DNA from: Enterobacter sp. EA-1
Lineage (GTDB): Bacteria > Pseudomonadota > Gammaproteobacteria > Enterobacterales > Enterobacteriaceae
Assembly (NCBI GenBank): GCA_002886105.1
Contig: CP025776.1
Span: 992,001 to 1,056,000, forward strand
Length of the DNA: 64,000 nt
Direction of reading: 5' to 3'
In this document: piece by piece, positions 44,197 to 54,347 of the stretch
Layout of the letters: each line of letters begins with the position of its first letter
Position numbering within the stretch: position 1 is the first letter of the stretch
Translations under genes and position numbers: made by a program
Notes under the pieces: generated by a model
What the model was told of the DNA's origin: nothing
The model's input: the letters and a program-made list of their open reading frames with translations, nothing else
The model's database searches: none

Positions 44197-46756
44197 TTAC
44201 ACCGTGCTTTTTTAAGCGATAAATCCACTCCAGCGCCTGACGCGGCGTTAACGCGTCCGGATCAAGATTTTCCAGCGCTTCAACTGCCGGGCTGGTCTCT
44301 TCCTGGGCTGCCAGCAACGACATCTGCGTACCATCGACCTGCGTTGCTGCTGCATTCGGCGACAGGCTTTCCAGTTCGCGCAGCTTACCGCGCGCCCGCT
44401 TGATCACCTCTTTCGGCACCCCTGCCAGTGCGGCGACCGCCAGTCCGTAACTCTTGCTGGCCGCGCCATCCTGCACGCTGTGCATAAAGGCAATCGTATC
44501 GCCATGCTCCAGTGCGTCCAGATGCACGTTCGCCACGCCTTCCATTTTCTCCGGCAGTTGCGTCAGCTCAAAGTAGTGGGTGGCAAACAGCGTCAGCGCC
44601 TTGATTTTATTCGCCAGATTCTCCGCGCAGGCCCACGCCAGCGACAGACCATCATAGGTAGACGTTCCGCGGCCAATCTCATCCATCAACACCGAGGGCT
44701 GTTTTCGGTGGCATTGTGCAGAATGTTGGCGGTCTCGGTCATCTCAACCATAAATGTGGATCGACCGCTGGCCAGATCATCCGCTGCGCCAACGCGGGTA
44801 AAGATACGGTCGATAGGACCAATCTCGACCTTCTGTGCCGGAACATAGCTACCGATATACGCCAGCAGCGCAATCAACGCCGTCTGGCGCATATAGGTAC
44901 TTTTACCGCCCATATTCGGCCCGGTAATGATCAGCATCCGGCGCTGAGGGGATAAATTCAGCGGGTTAGCGATAAACGGCTCTTTCAGTACCTGCTCCAC
45001 CACCGGATGGCGACCTTCGCTAATGCGAATGCCCGGTTTGTCGCTAAAGGTCGGGCAACTGTAATTGAGCGTCTCAGCGCGTTCCGCCAGTTGACCAGCA
45101 CATCCAGTTCCGCCAACGCAGACGCGCTTTGTTGCAGATCCGCCGTGCGGCATCAGCAGATCGAACAATTCGTCATACAGCTGTTTTTCCAGCGCCAGCG
45201 CTTTGCCTTTGGAGGTCAGAACTTTGTCTTCGTACTCTTTCAGCTCCGGAATAATGTAGCGTTCGGCGTTTTTCAGCGTCTGGCGGCGTACATAGTGGAT
45301 GGGGGCCCGTGGCTCTGACCGCGGCTGATCTGGATGTAATAACCGTGCACGGCGTTATAGCCGACTTTCAGGGTATCCAGCCCGAGGCGTTCGCGTTCGC
45401 GGATCTCGAGTCTGTCGAGATAATCGGTCGCACCATCCGCCAGTCCGCGCCACTCGTCCAGCTCGGCGTTATAACCGGGGGCAATAACGCCACCATCGCG
45501 CACCAGCACGGGCGGAGCGTCGATAATCGCCCGTTCAAGCAATTCGCGCAGTTCGGTGAATTCGCCCATGTTTCCGCGCAGCGCCTGAACCGGCGCACTG
45601 TCGACATCCGCCAACTGGCGGCGCAGTTCCGGCAACTGCTGGAAAGCGTAACGCATACGCGCCAGATCGCGCGGGCGAGCGGTGCGTAGCGCCAGACGCG
45701 CAAGTATACGTTCAAGGTCGCCGACCGGCGCAGTACCGGCTGTAATTCGCCAGTGCGTTCCTGTAACGCGCTGATGGTTTGCTGGCGTTCGACTAACACC
45801 CGGGTATCGCGCACGGGCATATGCAACCAGCGTTTCAGCATACGGCTGCCCATGGCAGTGACGGTGCAGTCCAGAACCGACGCCAGCGTGTTTTCTATCC
45901 CGCCTGCCGGTTCTGGGTGATCTCCAGATTACGACGCGTGGCGGCATCCATAATAATGGTGTCCTGCTGGCGCTCCATGGTGATGGAGCGAATATGCGGC
46001 AGGGCGGTGCGCTGTGTGTCTTTCACATATTGCAGCAGGCAACCGGCGGCGCACAGGCCGCGCGGCGCGTTCTCAACGCCGAAGCCAACCGAGTCGCGGG
46101 TACCAAATTGCAGATTGAGCTGCTGGCGGGCGGTGTCAATTTCAAACTCCCACAGCGGACGACGACGCAAACCGCGACGGCCTTCAATCAATGCGGTTTC
46201 CGCAAAGTCTTCGGCATACAGCAGCTCGGCCGGGTTAGTGCGTTGTAATTCGGCGGCCATGGTGTCGCGATCGGCCGGTTCGCTCACGCGAAAACGCCCG
46301 GAGCTGATATCCAGCGTGGCGTAACCAAAGCCTTTACTGTCCTGCCAGATGGCGGCCAGCAGGTTATCCTGACGCTCCTGCAACAGCGCTTCGTCGCTGA
46401 TGGTGCCCCGGCGTCACGATGCGCACCACTTTGCGCTCAACCGGCCCTTTGCTGGTGGCGGGATCGCCTATCTGTTCGCAAATCGCCACGGATTCGCCAA
46501 GGCTGACCAGCTTCGCCAGATAGTTTTCGACAGCGTGATGCGGCACGCCCGCCATTGGGATCGGTTCACCCGCCGATGCGCCGCGTTTGGTCAGCGAGAT
46601 ATCCATCAACTGCGATGCGCGTTTGGCATCGTCATAAAACAGTTCGTAAAAATCCCCCATGCGATAGAACAGCAGAATGTCCGGATGCTGAGCTTTCAGC
46701 TTCAGATACTGCTGCATCATCGGGGTATGGGCGTCGAAATTCTCGAGTGTACTCAT
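44197..46756 (-). CDS. mutS: DNA mismatch repair protein MutS
   Basis: The mismatch-recognition ATPase, 853 residues. N-terminal [28 protein letters not shown] carries the F-x-E mismatch wedge. Walker A is [18 protein letters not shown] near 44900; Walker B is [20 protein letters not shown] near 44680. Breaks: 44692 (CCGAGGG for CCAGG, restoring NSLVLMDEIG), 45150, 45310, 45820, 45900 and 46405, and an A run at 44207-44212. Corrected, the tail reads YRLKSTV and stops at 44197-44199; uncorrected the frame runs on into the palindromic repeats. Its status matters for mutator phenotype; I expect it intact. Confidence 0.94.
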
Positions 46757-47110
46757 TAGTTTATGATGTCCATTTTCTTAAATTTTAATGAGTTAGTGAT
46801 GTTTTTAATTCTCATTAGGTTTCACGTTGCTCATTGGATCTCATGAAATCCTGCACTTCCTTTCATAAGGACGTAGCGAGCATGATAACCAAGTCTTTAT
46901 GGCAGGAAAACAACGGGGGAGATGTTGTTGTTTGAAGCGATAGAAATGAACAAGCGTGACAGTGATAAAGCGGATGTCGGCGCAACCGGGGTTAACTCTT
47001 TTCTTCTTGAATGAAACGTCAAACCGGACACGCTAGGCGGCATGCACGTAATGCCGCTATCAGGCCGACGATTTCATCCTGCTTGGGGGCGCGGCGAAAA
47101 CCACGACGCA
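46757..47110. other. Intergenic region between mutS and rarA, no gene seen
   Basis: 354 bases between two minus-strand genes. The mutS-proximal half is AT-rich with direct GTTGCTCATTGGATCTCATG-like and CTCATTAG motifs and must hold the mutS promoter. The rest shows only very short open frames without a convincing ribosome site. E. coli has ygbA near mutS; I could not recognise it here. Confidence 0.5.
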
Positions 47111-47473
47111 TTATGTGGATTGCTGGCGTAATGTCTGCATGGCAGAGGAGCCGAGACTACGGCGCCATACTCCGGGAGCCACGCCATACTGCCGCTTGAA
47201 ACTGCGATTGAAGGATTGCTGGGAGTCAAAGCCCAACGCGATCGCCACGTTCAAAATCGGTTCGGAGCTGTGCGTTAAACGCTCGACCGATTTTTTCAGT
47301 TTTTGCGCGCGAATATACTCACCGAGAGTATCACCAGTATGTTCTTTGAATATCCGCTGGAGGTGCCATTTCGAATAGCCAGCGCGCCGGGAAACGGTGC
47401 CAATGTCCAGACGGCTTTCAAGGTTGTTGTCGATCCAGTCGAGTAAATCGTGCATAAATGCGTCAGTGTTCAT
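47111..47473 (-). CDS. rarA: AraC/XylS-type regulator RarA
   Basis: 120 residues, intact. A single MarA/SoxS/RamA-like DNA-binding unit with two HTH motifs: DIGTVSRRAGYSKWHLQRIF and ILNVAIALGFDSQQSFNRSF, ending with KRQYGVAPGVWRRS. It has no ligand-binding domain, so activity depends on its level. It is next to and divergent from oqxA; in Klebsiella and Enterobacter RarA activates oqxAB and a wider multidrug-resistance regulon, which is the basis for the name. Confidence 0.88.
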   Translation of the reverse strand: MNTDAFMHDLLDWIDNNLESRLDIGTVSRRAGYSKWHLQRIFKEHTGDTLGEYIRAQKLKKSVERLTHSSEPILNVAIALGFDSQQSFNRSFKRQYGVAPGVWRRSLGSSAMQTLRQQST

Positions 47474-47804
47474 CGCGTTTCCCCATGCAGCTTAAAAGGT
47501 ATCTTTATCTGTTGCATTTTAAAGGTGGCCCGATTTTGCATTAATTGCAAGTTTTATTGTTGCATTTAAGACCTTGCCGGAAACGCGCGTCTTTTGCGCT
47601 GACTAAAATAGCACATAAAGTGTATTAATTATTGTTGCACTAAATTTAGCGCCTCCCTACAATCGCCGCGATAGTGTATTCGTAACTGTTACAGTTTTGT
47701 GGCGATGAACGACACAATGGCCTTAAGCCAGCCCGGACAAAGGAAGTGGCGCGGCGTCTCCCACCGCGTCTTGCCCGGCGGCTACAATTAGCGGAATAAA
47801 AATA
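47474..47804. promoter_or_regulatory. rarA-oqxA divergent control region
   Basis: 331 bases between divergent rarA and oqxA. AT-rich near rarA. ATAGCACATAAAGTGTATTA (47609-47628) resembles a marbox (AYnGCAC...), the site expected for RarA/MarA-type activators. TGTTGCACTAAATTTAGCGC (47633-47652) is a partial dyad that could bind OqxR. A weak RBS-like GCGGAATAAA precedes oqxA. Site calls are by resemblance only. Confidence 0.4.
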
Positions 47805-48972
47805 ATGAGCCTGCAAAACCTTGGGTTAACTTTCATCTGCATGCGTTGGGAGCAATGTTACTCTCCGTACTGCTTGTTGGCTGCGATGACGGTGTCGCGC
47901 AGAATGCCGTGCCATAGCGCCGGCCGTCAGCGCCGCTGACGTGGTCGTGAAATCCATTAGTCAGTGGGATAGCTTTAACGGTCGGATTGAAGCGGTGGAA
48001 AGTGTTCAGCTACGCCCCCGTGTCTCCGGCTACATTGATAAAGTGAATTACACCGACGGCCGAAGTGAGAAAGGGCGAGGTGCTGTTCACTATCGACGAC
48101 AGAACCTATCGCGCCGCGCTGGAACAGGCGCAAGCGACCGGCGGAGAGCCAAAACGCAGGCCAGCCCGGCGCAAAGTGAGGCTGAGCGCACCAATAAATT
48201 AATCCATACCAACTGGTCTCCCGCGAAGAGTGGGAGCAGCGCCGTTCGGCCGCCGTCCGCACAGGCCGACATTCGCGCAGCGCAGGCGGCGGTTGACGCC
48301 GCGCAACTTAACCTCGATTTCACCAAAGTCACCGCGCCTATCGATGGTCGCGCCAGCCGTGCGTTGATCACCAGCGGTAATCTGGTCACCGCCGGTGACA
48401 GTGCCAGTGTGCTCACCACGCTGGTCTCGCAGAAGACGGTTTACGTCTACTTTGACGTGGATGAGTCGACTTACCTCCACTATCAAAATCTCGCCCGCAG
48501 TGGGCAAGGGGCGTCCAGTAATCAGCAGGCGCTACCGGTTGAGATTGGTCTGGTTGGCGAGGATGGCTACCCCCATCAGGGGAAAGTGGATTTTCTGGAT
48601 AATCAGCTAACGCCGAGTACCGGCACGATCCGCATGCGCGCGCTGTTGGATAACGCGCAGCGTCAGTTCACGCTGGGACTGTTTGCCCGCGTACGCCTGC
48701 CGGGCAGCGCTGAATTCAACGCCACGCTTATCGACGATAAAGCGGTGCTGACCGATCAGGATCGCAAATATGTTTATATCGTTGATAAAGAGGGGAAAGC
48801 GCAGCGTCGCGATATTACTCCGGGGCGTCTGGCCGCCGGTTTACGCATCGTGCAGCAGGGGCTGAAGCCCCGGCGATAAAGTCATCGTCGATGGTTTACA
48901 AAAGTGTTTATGCCGGGTATGCCGGTTAACGCGAAAACCGTTGCCATGACTACCAGCACTGTCCTCAACTGA
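47805..48972 (+). CDS. oqxA: RND efflux periplasmic adaptor OqxA
   Basis: The membrane-fusion subunit of the OqxAB pump (quinolones, quinoxalines, chloramphenicol, nitrofurantoin). About 391 residues. Starts MSLQN; a lipobox-like VGC follows the N-terminal hydrophobic stretch. Blocks: ISQWDSFNGRIEAVESVQLR, RPRVSGYIDKVNYTDG, LNLDFTKVTAPIDGRASRAL, YVYFDVDESTYLHYQNL and GLVGEDGYPHQGKVDFLDNQ match OqxA nearly residue for residue. Breaks at about 47850, 47915, 48060, 48140, 48220 and 48870. Ends STVLN, TGA 48970-48972. Confidence 0.93.
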
Positions 48973-48995
48973 TCCCTTATCTGAGAATCCGACAC

Positions 48996-51900
48996 ATGGA
49001 CTTTTCCCGCTTTTTTATCGACAGGCCGATTTTCGCCGCGGTGCTGTCGATTCTGATTTTTATCACAGGATTAATCGCTATCCCGCTACTGCCGGTCAGC
49101 GAATATCCTGACGTCGTGCCGCCAAGCGTGCAGGTGCGCGCGGAGTATCCGTGCGCCAACCCGAAAGTGATTGCAGAGACCGTGGCGACGCCGCTGGAAG
49201 AAGCGATCAACGGCGTTGAAAACATGATGTACATGAAATCCGTTGCAGGCTCCGACGGCGTACTGGTGACCACCGTCACTTTCCGTCCGGGTACGGATCC
49301 CGATCAGGCGCAGGTTCAGGTGCAAAACCGGGTATCACAGGCCGAGGCGCGTCTGCCGGAAGATGTGCGGCGTTTGGGCATCACCACCCAGAAACAATCG
49401 CCGACGCTGACGCTGGTGGTGCATCTGTTTTCGCCCGGCGGTAAATACGATTCACTGTATATGCGTAACTACGCCACGCTAAAAGTGAAGGATGAACTGG
49501 CGCGTCTGCCCGGCGTCGGCCAAATTCAGATTTTTGGCGCGGGCGAATACGCGATGCGCATCTGGCTGGATCCCCGATAAGGTGGCGGCGCGCGGTTGAC
49601 GGCTTCGGATGTGGTGACGGCGATGCAGGAGCAGAACGTACAGGTTTCTGCCGGGCAGCTTGGCGCTGAGCCGCTGCCGAAAGAGAGCGATTTCCTGATC
49701 TCCATTAACGCCCGAGGTCGTCTGCACACGGAAGAAGAGTTTGGCAATATTATTCTGAAAACGGCGCAAGACGGCTCGCTGGTACGTCTGCGCGATGTGG
49801 CACGTATCGAAATGGGTTCCGGCAGCTATGCGCTGCGTTCCCAGCTTAACAACAAAGACGCGGTCGGGATTGGTATCTTCCAGTCCCCGGGGGCGAACGC
49901 CATCGATTTGTCTAACGCGGTGCGCGCCAAAATGAACGAGTTGTCCACGCGTTTCCCGGAAGATATGAAATGGGCGGCGCCTTACGATCCTACGGTTTTT
50001 GTTCGCGATTCCATTCGCGCGGTCGTGCAAACGCTGCTGGAAGCGGTGGTGCTGGTTGTGCTGGTGGTGATTCTGTTTTTGCAAACTGGCGCGCGTCGAT
50101 TATTCCGCTGATCGCGGTGCCGGTATCGGTCGTGGGCACGTTCAGTATTCTCTACCTGCTTGGCTTTTCGCTTAACACCCTGAGTCTGTTCGGGCTGGTG
50201 TTGGCGATCGGTATTGTGGTGGATGACGCCATCGTGGTGGTGGAAAACGTTGAGCGAAATATCGAAGAGGGGCTGGCTCCGCTTCAGGCGGCGCACCAGG
50301 CGATGCGTGAAGTGTCCGGGCCGATCATCGCGATTGCGCTGGTGTTGTGTGCGGTGTTCGTACCGATGGCGTTTCTCTCCGGGGTCACCGGTCAGTTTTA
50401 CAAACAGTTTGCGGTGACGATCGCGATTTCAACGGTGATCTCCGCCATCAACTCGCTGACGCTCTCTCCGGCGCTGGCGGCCATGCTGTTAAAGCCGCAC
50501 GGCGCACCGAAAGACTTCCCGACCGGTGCTGATTGATCGTCTGTTCGGTTGGCTTTTCCGTCCGTTTAACCACTTTTCCACCGTAGCTCAAACCGTTATC
50601 AGGGGCTGGTTGGCAAAACGCTCGGACGACGTGGTGCGGTGTTTGTTGTGTATGTGCTGCTGCTTTGCGCTGCTGGCGTCATGTTTAAAGCGGTACCCGG
50701 CGGGTTTATTCCCACGCAGGCAAGTTGTATTTAATTGGCGGCGTGAAAATGCCGGAAGGCTCTTCGCTGGCACGCACTGATGCGGTGATCCGCAAAATGA
50801 GCGAAATCGGCATGAATACCGAAGGGGTGGATTATGCGGTCGCTTTCCCGAGGGCTTAATGCGTTGCAGTTCACCAATACGCCGAATACCGGGACGGTCT
50901 TTTTGGCCTGAAACCGTTTGACCAGCGTAAACATTCTGCGGCGGAAATTAACGCTGAGATCAACGCTAAAATCGCACAAATCCAGCAGGGCTTCGGCTTC
51001 TCCATTTTGCCGCCGCCGATTTTAGGGCTGGGTCAGGGGGTCTGGTTATTCGCTGTACATACAGGATCGCGCCGGTCTTGGTTATGGTGCGCTGCAAAAC
51101 GCGGTGAACACGATGTCCGGTGCGATTATGCAGACGCCGGGGATGCATTTCCCTATCTCAACCTACCGGTGCTAACGTTCCGCAGCTGGATGTGCAGGTC
51201 GATCGAGATAAGGCGAAAGCGCAGGGGGTGTCGCTGACCGATCTTTTCGGTACGCTGCAAACCTATCTGGGATCGTCTTATGTAAACGATTTCAACCAGT
51301 TCGGGCGTACCTCGGCGTGTGATGGCGCAGGCCGACGGACCGTTCCGCGACAGCGTGGAAGATATTGCTAATTTGCGCACCCGCAATAATCAGGGCGAAA
51401 TGGTGCCAATCGGCAGTATGGTGAAGATCAGTACCACCTACGGGCCGGATCCGGTGATTCGCTATAACGGTTATCCGGCAGCGGATCTCATTGGCGATGC
51501 GGATCCTCGCATACTCTCTTCTTCGCAGGCGATGACGCAACTGGACAAGATGTCGAAGCAGATACCGGGATGAATATTGAGTGGACGGATCTGAGCTTCC
51601 AGCAGGCCACTCCAGGGCAATACGGCACTGATTGTCTTCCCGGTTGCGGTTCTGCTGGCTTTCCGGTGCTGGCGGCGCTGTATGAAAGCTGGACCCTGCC
51701 GCTGGCGGTGATCCTTATCGTCCCGATGACGATGCTGTCCGCGCTGTTTGGCGTCTGGCTGACCGGTGGCGATAACAACGTGTTCGTGCAGGTCGGTCTG
51801 GTCGTCCTCATGGGGCTGGCCTGTAAAAACGCGATTCTTATCGTTGAGTTTGCCCGCGAGCTGGAAATCCAGTGGAAAGGCATCATGGAAGCGGCGCTGG

Positions 51901-52142
51901 AGGCGTGTCACCTGCGTTTACGCCCGATTGTGATGACTTCCATCGCGTTTATTGCCGGGACCATTCCGCTGATCCTCGGCCACGGCGCGGGTGCAGAAGT
52001 GCGCGGCGTCACCGGGATCACGGTGTTCTCCGGGATGCTGGGCGTGACGCTGTTTGGTCTGTTCCTGACACCGGTGTTTTACGTTACGCTGCGTAAACTG
52101 GTTACGCGCGGCAAGCCGGTTAGCGACGTTCTGCCTGCTTAA
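48996..52142 (+). CDS. oqxB: RND efflux transporter OqxB
   Basis: The inner-membrane proton-driven pump, about 1048 residues with 12 membrane helices and two periplasmic loops. [20 protein letters not shown] starts helix 1; [20 protein letters not shown] and [20 protein letters not shown] are RND signatures; [20 protein letters not shown] is the helix 4 proton-relay motif with the D-D pair. The C-terminal half has [20 protein letters not shown]. Breaks at about 49576, 50093, 50528, 50625, 50720, 50850, 50905, 51045, 51170, 51310, 51570 and 51625. It starts 23 bases after oqxA and is clearly co-transcribed. Confidence 0.93.
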
Positions 52143-52157
52143 GTTGGTGCAGATAAC

Positions 52158-52187
52158 AAAACCGCCTTCACTGTGAAGGCGGTTTTT
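52158..52187. terminator. Terminator between oqxB and oqxR
   Basis: AAAACCGCCTTCA-CTG-TGAAGGCGGTTTTTT: a perfect stem with a T run on the plus strand and A run on the other; bidirectional between convergent genes. Confidence 0.88.
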
Positions 52188-52204
52188 TCGCAATCAGAAA
52201 AGAA

Positions 52205-52678
52205 TCAAAGCGCTTTTTTATGCTGAGCAACCATGTCAGGTACCAGATCTAACCCGCTGGTATTGGCTTTTTTGACTTCAGCCAGCGCTACGGTATGGCG
52301 CGCTAACACCTCTAACGAAGCCAGCTCTGCTTCATCGGCAATAGATTTGAAGTACCAGCACGCGTTGGCGCTGACCACGCAGCGAGCCGGTATGTCAGGA
52401 CGCGACGCCCACAGCTTTTTATCTTCTGTGACGGAAACGTAGATATCGCGCAGGGTGATCTTTTCCGCCGGGCGACCCAGATGAATAGAGCCGTTGCGGC
52501 CAAGCGTTGAGGCGATAATGCCGTCACGCGTGAGCGGAACCATTAATTTGCGGATAAAGCTCGGATTCGCTTCCAAACCGTAGGCCAGAATCGCACTCGT
52601 CGAACGTTCACCCAATTGCTCCGCCATCGCTACGCTGAGAACCATCTGCAAAGCTGTCGGGAAGCGGTAATCTAACAT
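52205..52678 (-). CDS. oqxR: Rrf2-family repressor OqxR
   Basis: 157 residues, intact. MLDYRFPTALQMVLSVAMAE starts the winged helix; FIRKLMVPLTRDGIIASTLG is the recognition part and GRNGSIHLGRPAEKITLRDI the wing. It keeps one cysteine in the usual Rrf2 sensory stretch (IPARCVVSANACWY has two). It is convergent with oqxB as in Klebsiella, where loss of OqxR raises oqxAB and rarA expression. ATG 52678 is chosen over an upstream ATG at 52720 because it matches the family start. Confidence 0.9.
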   Translation of the reverse strand: MLDYRFPTALQMVLSVAMAEQLGERSTSAILAYGLEANPSFIRKLMVPLTRDGIIASTLGRNGSIHLGRPAEKITLRDIYVSVTEDKKLWASRPDIPARCVVSANACWYFKSIADEAELASLEVLARHTVALAEVKKANTSGLDLVPDMVAQHKKAL

Positions 52679-52992
52679 TTCTTTGTCCTCGGGTTGCGGT
52701 GAATCTTGTTCTTTTGGCACCGCAGAGGTGAATAAGCAATGAGCAATAATATAACAAATCCGGCAATTTTTTGAAGAAGTCTACAGGTGACCTGACTCGT
52801 AAAAATTAGTTTCCGGTGTGTACAAAGGGCAACGCGGGTCTCAAATTCGAGGTGGGCGGACGCCTGCCCGGTAGACGATCCCGGCCACTCAGCAGATGTT
52901 CGTAAGGTTTCAGGCGCGTTATTCGGAAAGCATTTTGGGAGTGCCTCAAAGGGGAACCTCCGCCGGGCTGGGATCAAAAACCGTGTTGTCGT
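52679..52992. other. Region upstream of oqxR, no gene seen
   Basis: 314 bases between oqxR and the kinase remnant. It must contain the oqxR promoter (AT-rich 52735-52775). The rest is higher in GC with an open frame that lacks any recognisable domain. It lies where conserved gene order stops and may be a rearrangement scar. Confidence 0.4.
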
Positions 52993-53300
52993 TCAGGCGG
53001 TCGTAGGGTTTGGGAAGTCAACCGCAACCATGAGCCCACCTTCGGCAGACGTGCTCAGGCTTACGCTGCTGTTGTGTTGCTGCGCAACCGCCTTGACGAT
53101 TGCCAGTCCTAATCCACTCCCGCTTTGCATCTGATTGGGATCGCGAAAAAATCTGTCGAACACGCGCTCCCGCAATTCAACCGGAATGCCCTCGGCCCTG
53201 CATCTGAGAGACATAGCTTTATGGATTCATCTGATGATCGTAGCTCTACCACAACGCGTCCGCCCTCAGGACTGTATTTCCGTTTTCATTGTCAGTAACA
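52993..53300 (-). pseudogene. C-terminal remnant of a sensor histidine kinase
   Basis: About 100 residues of a HATPase_c domain: SPEGGRVVVELRSSDESIKL, then (after correcting CCGAGGG to CCAGG near 53192) VSDAGPGIPVELRERVFDRF with the G1 box, and RDPNQMQSGSGLGLAIVKAV with the G2 box, ending FPNPTTA. No N-box, dimerisation or membrane part is found upstream, where sequence turns AT-rich, and no response regulator is adjacent. A real truncated gene is likely because an indel alone cannot explain the missing 300 or more residues. Confidence 0.65.
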
Positions 53301-53399
53301 CACGGCGAATAGGATAACTCTTATTTTCTGCTGTTTATCCTGATGTAGCATTGCAGCACTTTTATCATAATGATGTTCATTGTTGTCATAGGGATCTCC

Positions 53400-53771
53400 A
53401 TGGGATGGAATAAAGGTGCTGCGGTCGATTACCTGATAAAACACGCTGGGCCGAATTCAAAGAATAAGTGTGCAGCTTATACGCGACTTGCTATCGCGGC
53501 TGGGGGCATAAATATTAAAAATACCGCCTACGCTAAAGATTATGGCGATTCATTACTTAAGGCCGGCTTTATTGCTTTACCCTTGACAGCCAGTCCTGAA
53601 AAGGGGGATGTGGTTGTGATTCAACCCTACCCCGGAAACCGTCTTCAGGCTGGTCATATGGCTATGTTTGATGGGAAAACGTGGTATTCCGATTTTAAAC
53701 AAAAGGATTTATATCCCGGTGACGGCTATCGGCGGACACACCCACCCTACGTTATCTACAGGAAAGACTGA
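53400..53771 (+). CDS. NlpC/P60-like (BPSL0067-type) amidase, probable secreted bacterial toxin
   Basis: 123 residues, intact. MGWNKGAAVDYLIKHAGPNS precedes KCAAYTRLAIAAGG, where the cysteine (about residue 23) begins a helix as in NlpC/P60 and CHAP amidases. Then EKGDVVVIQPYPGNRLQAGH and MAMFDGKTWYSDFKQ place the catalytic histidine in AGHMAMFDG. No signal peptide, consistent with delivery by a type VI or contact system rather than Sec. ATG 53400 is chosen because GGGA lies upstream and MGW is the family start. The stop overlaps the next gene (TGATG), an arrangement of toxin then immunity gene. Family name is recalled; delivery is inferred. Confidence 0.7.
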   Translation: MGWNKGAAVDYLIKHAGPNSKNKCAAYTRLAIAAGGINIKNTAYAKDYGDSLLKAGFIALPLTASPEKGDVVVIQPYPGNRLQAGHMAMFDGKTWYSDFKQKDLYPGDGYRRTHPPYVIYRKD

Positions 53772-54249
53772 TGCGCCTCATACTCTCCTTTATACTGGCT
53801 TTTTATTTACCTTTTGCCAGCGCCAGTGCCAGTGCCAGTGCCAGTGCGGCTGTCGATGCTCAGAAAAGCGTAACAGCATTCTACCAATTTTATCTGGCCG
53901 ATTTTGGAGATATCTCTCCAGATAATTCTGTCTATAAACAAAAAATGGCGCAGTGGGTATCTCAAAAACTTCTTACCCGCCTTGACGCTATCTACAATAT
54001 TCCTGAACAAGAGTTTCTTGACGCTGATTATTTTACTTATACGCAGGATTATGCAACTGAATGGATCCATCGCTTACGGACAACCCCCTCGGCGTTGCGG
54101 AAGGTAACAGCCAGAAAGTTGATGTCTGGCTAGGAATACAGGATAACAAGTCATTGCACTTACGAGTCTGGACATTAAAAGAAGACGGTCAATGGAAAAT
54201 CTGGCGAGTCGTTGATGTGGGGGATAATGTTGAGCAGAAACTCTATTAA
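53771..54249 (+). CDS. Probable periplasmic immunity protein (DUF3828-like)
   Basis: About 159 residues. MRLILSFILAFYLPFASASA is a Sec signal; the segment after it is a run of Ser-Ala repeats coded by a hexanucleotide repeat. Mature part: SVTAFYQFYLADFGDISPDN, LLTRLDAIYNIPEQEFLDAD and, after a break near 54068, VDVWLGIQDNKSLHLRVWTL and WKIWRVVDVGDN. The pattern of a helical start followed by beta strands resembles DUF3828 proteins. One-base stop/start overlap with the amidase gene implies coupling, and a periplasmic protein next to a peptidoglycan amidase is the expected form of its immunity factor. Function is inferred from context. Confidence 0.6.
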
Positions 54250-54347
54250 GCGCATGTGATATTCAGATAAAAAGTCTGTGGTGATGCGGTGAAATCACCA
54301 TTTGTTATATCTTATTAATATCATTAATGCTGTAAAGGAAGAATGGC

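Noticed and set aside
47011-47199. Plus-strand open frame overlapping rarA
   Set aside because: Mostly antisense to rarA; arginine/alanine-rich, no recognisable motif.
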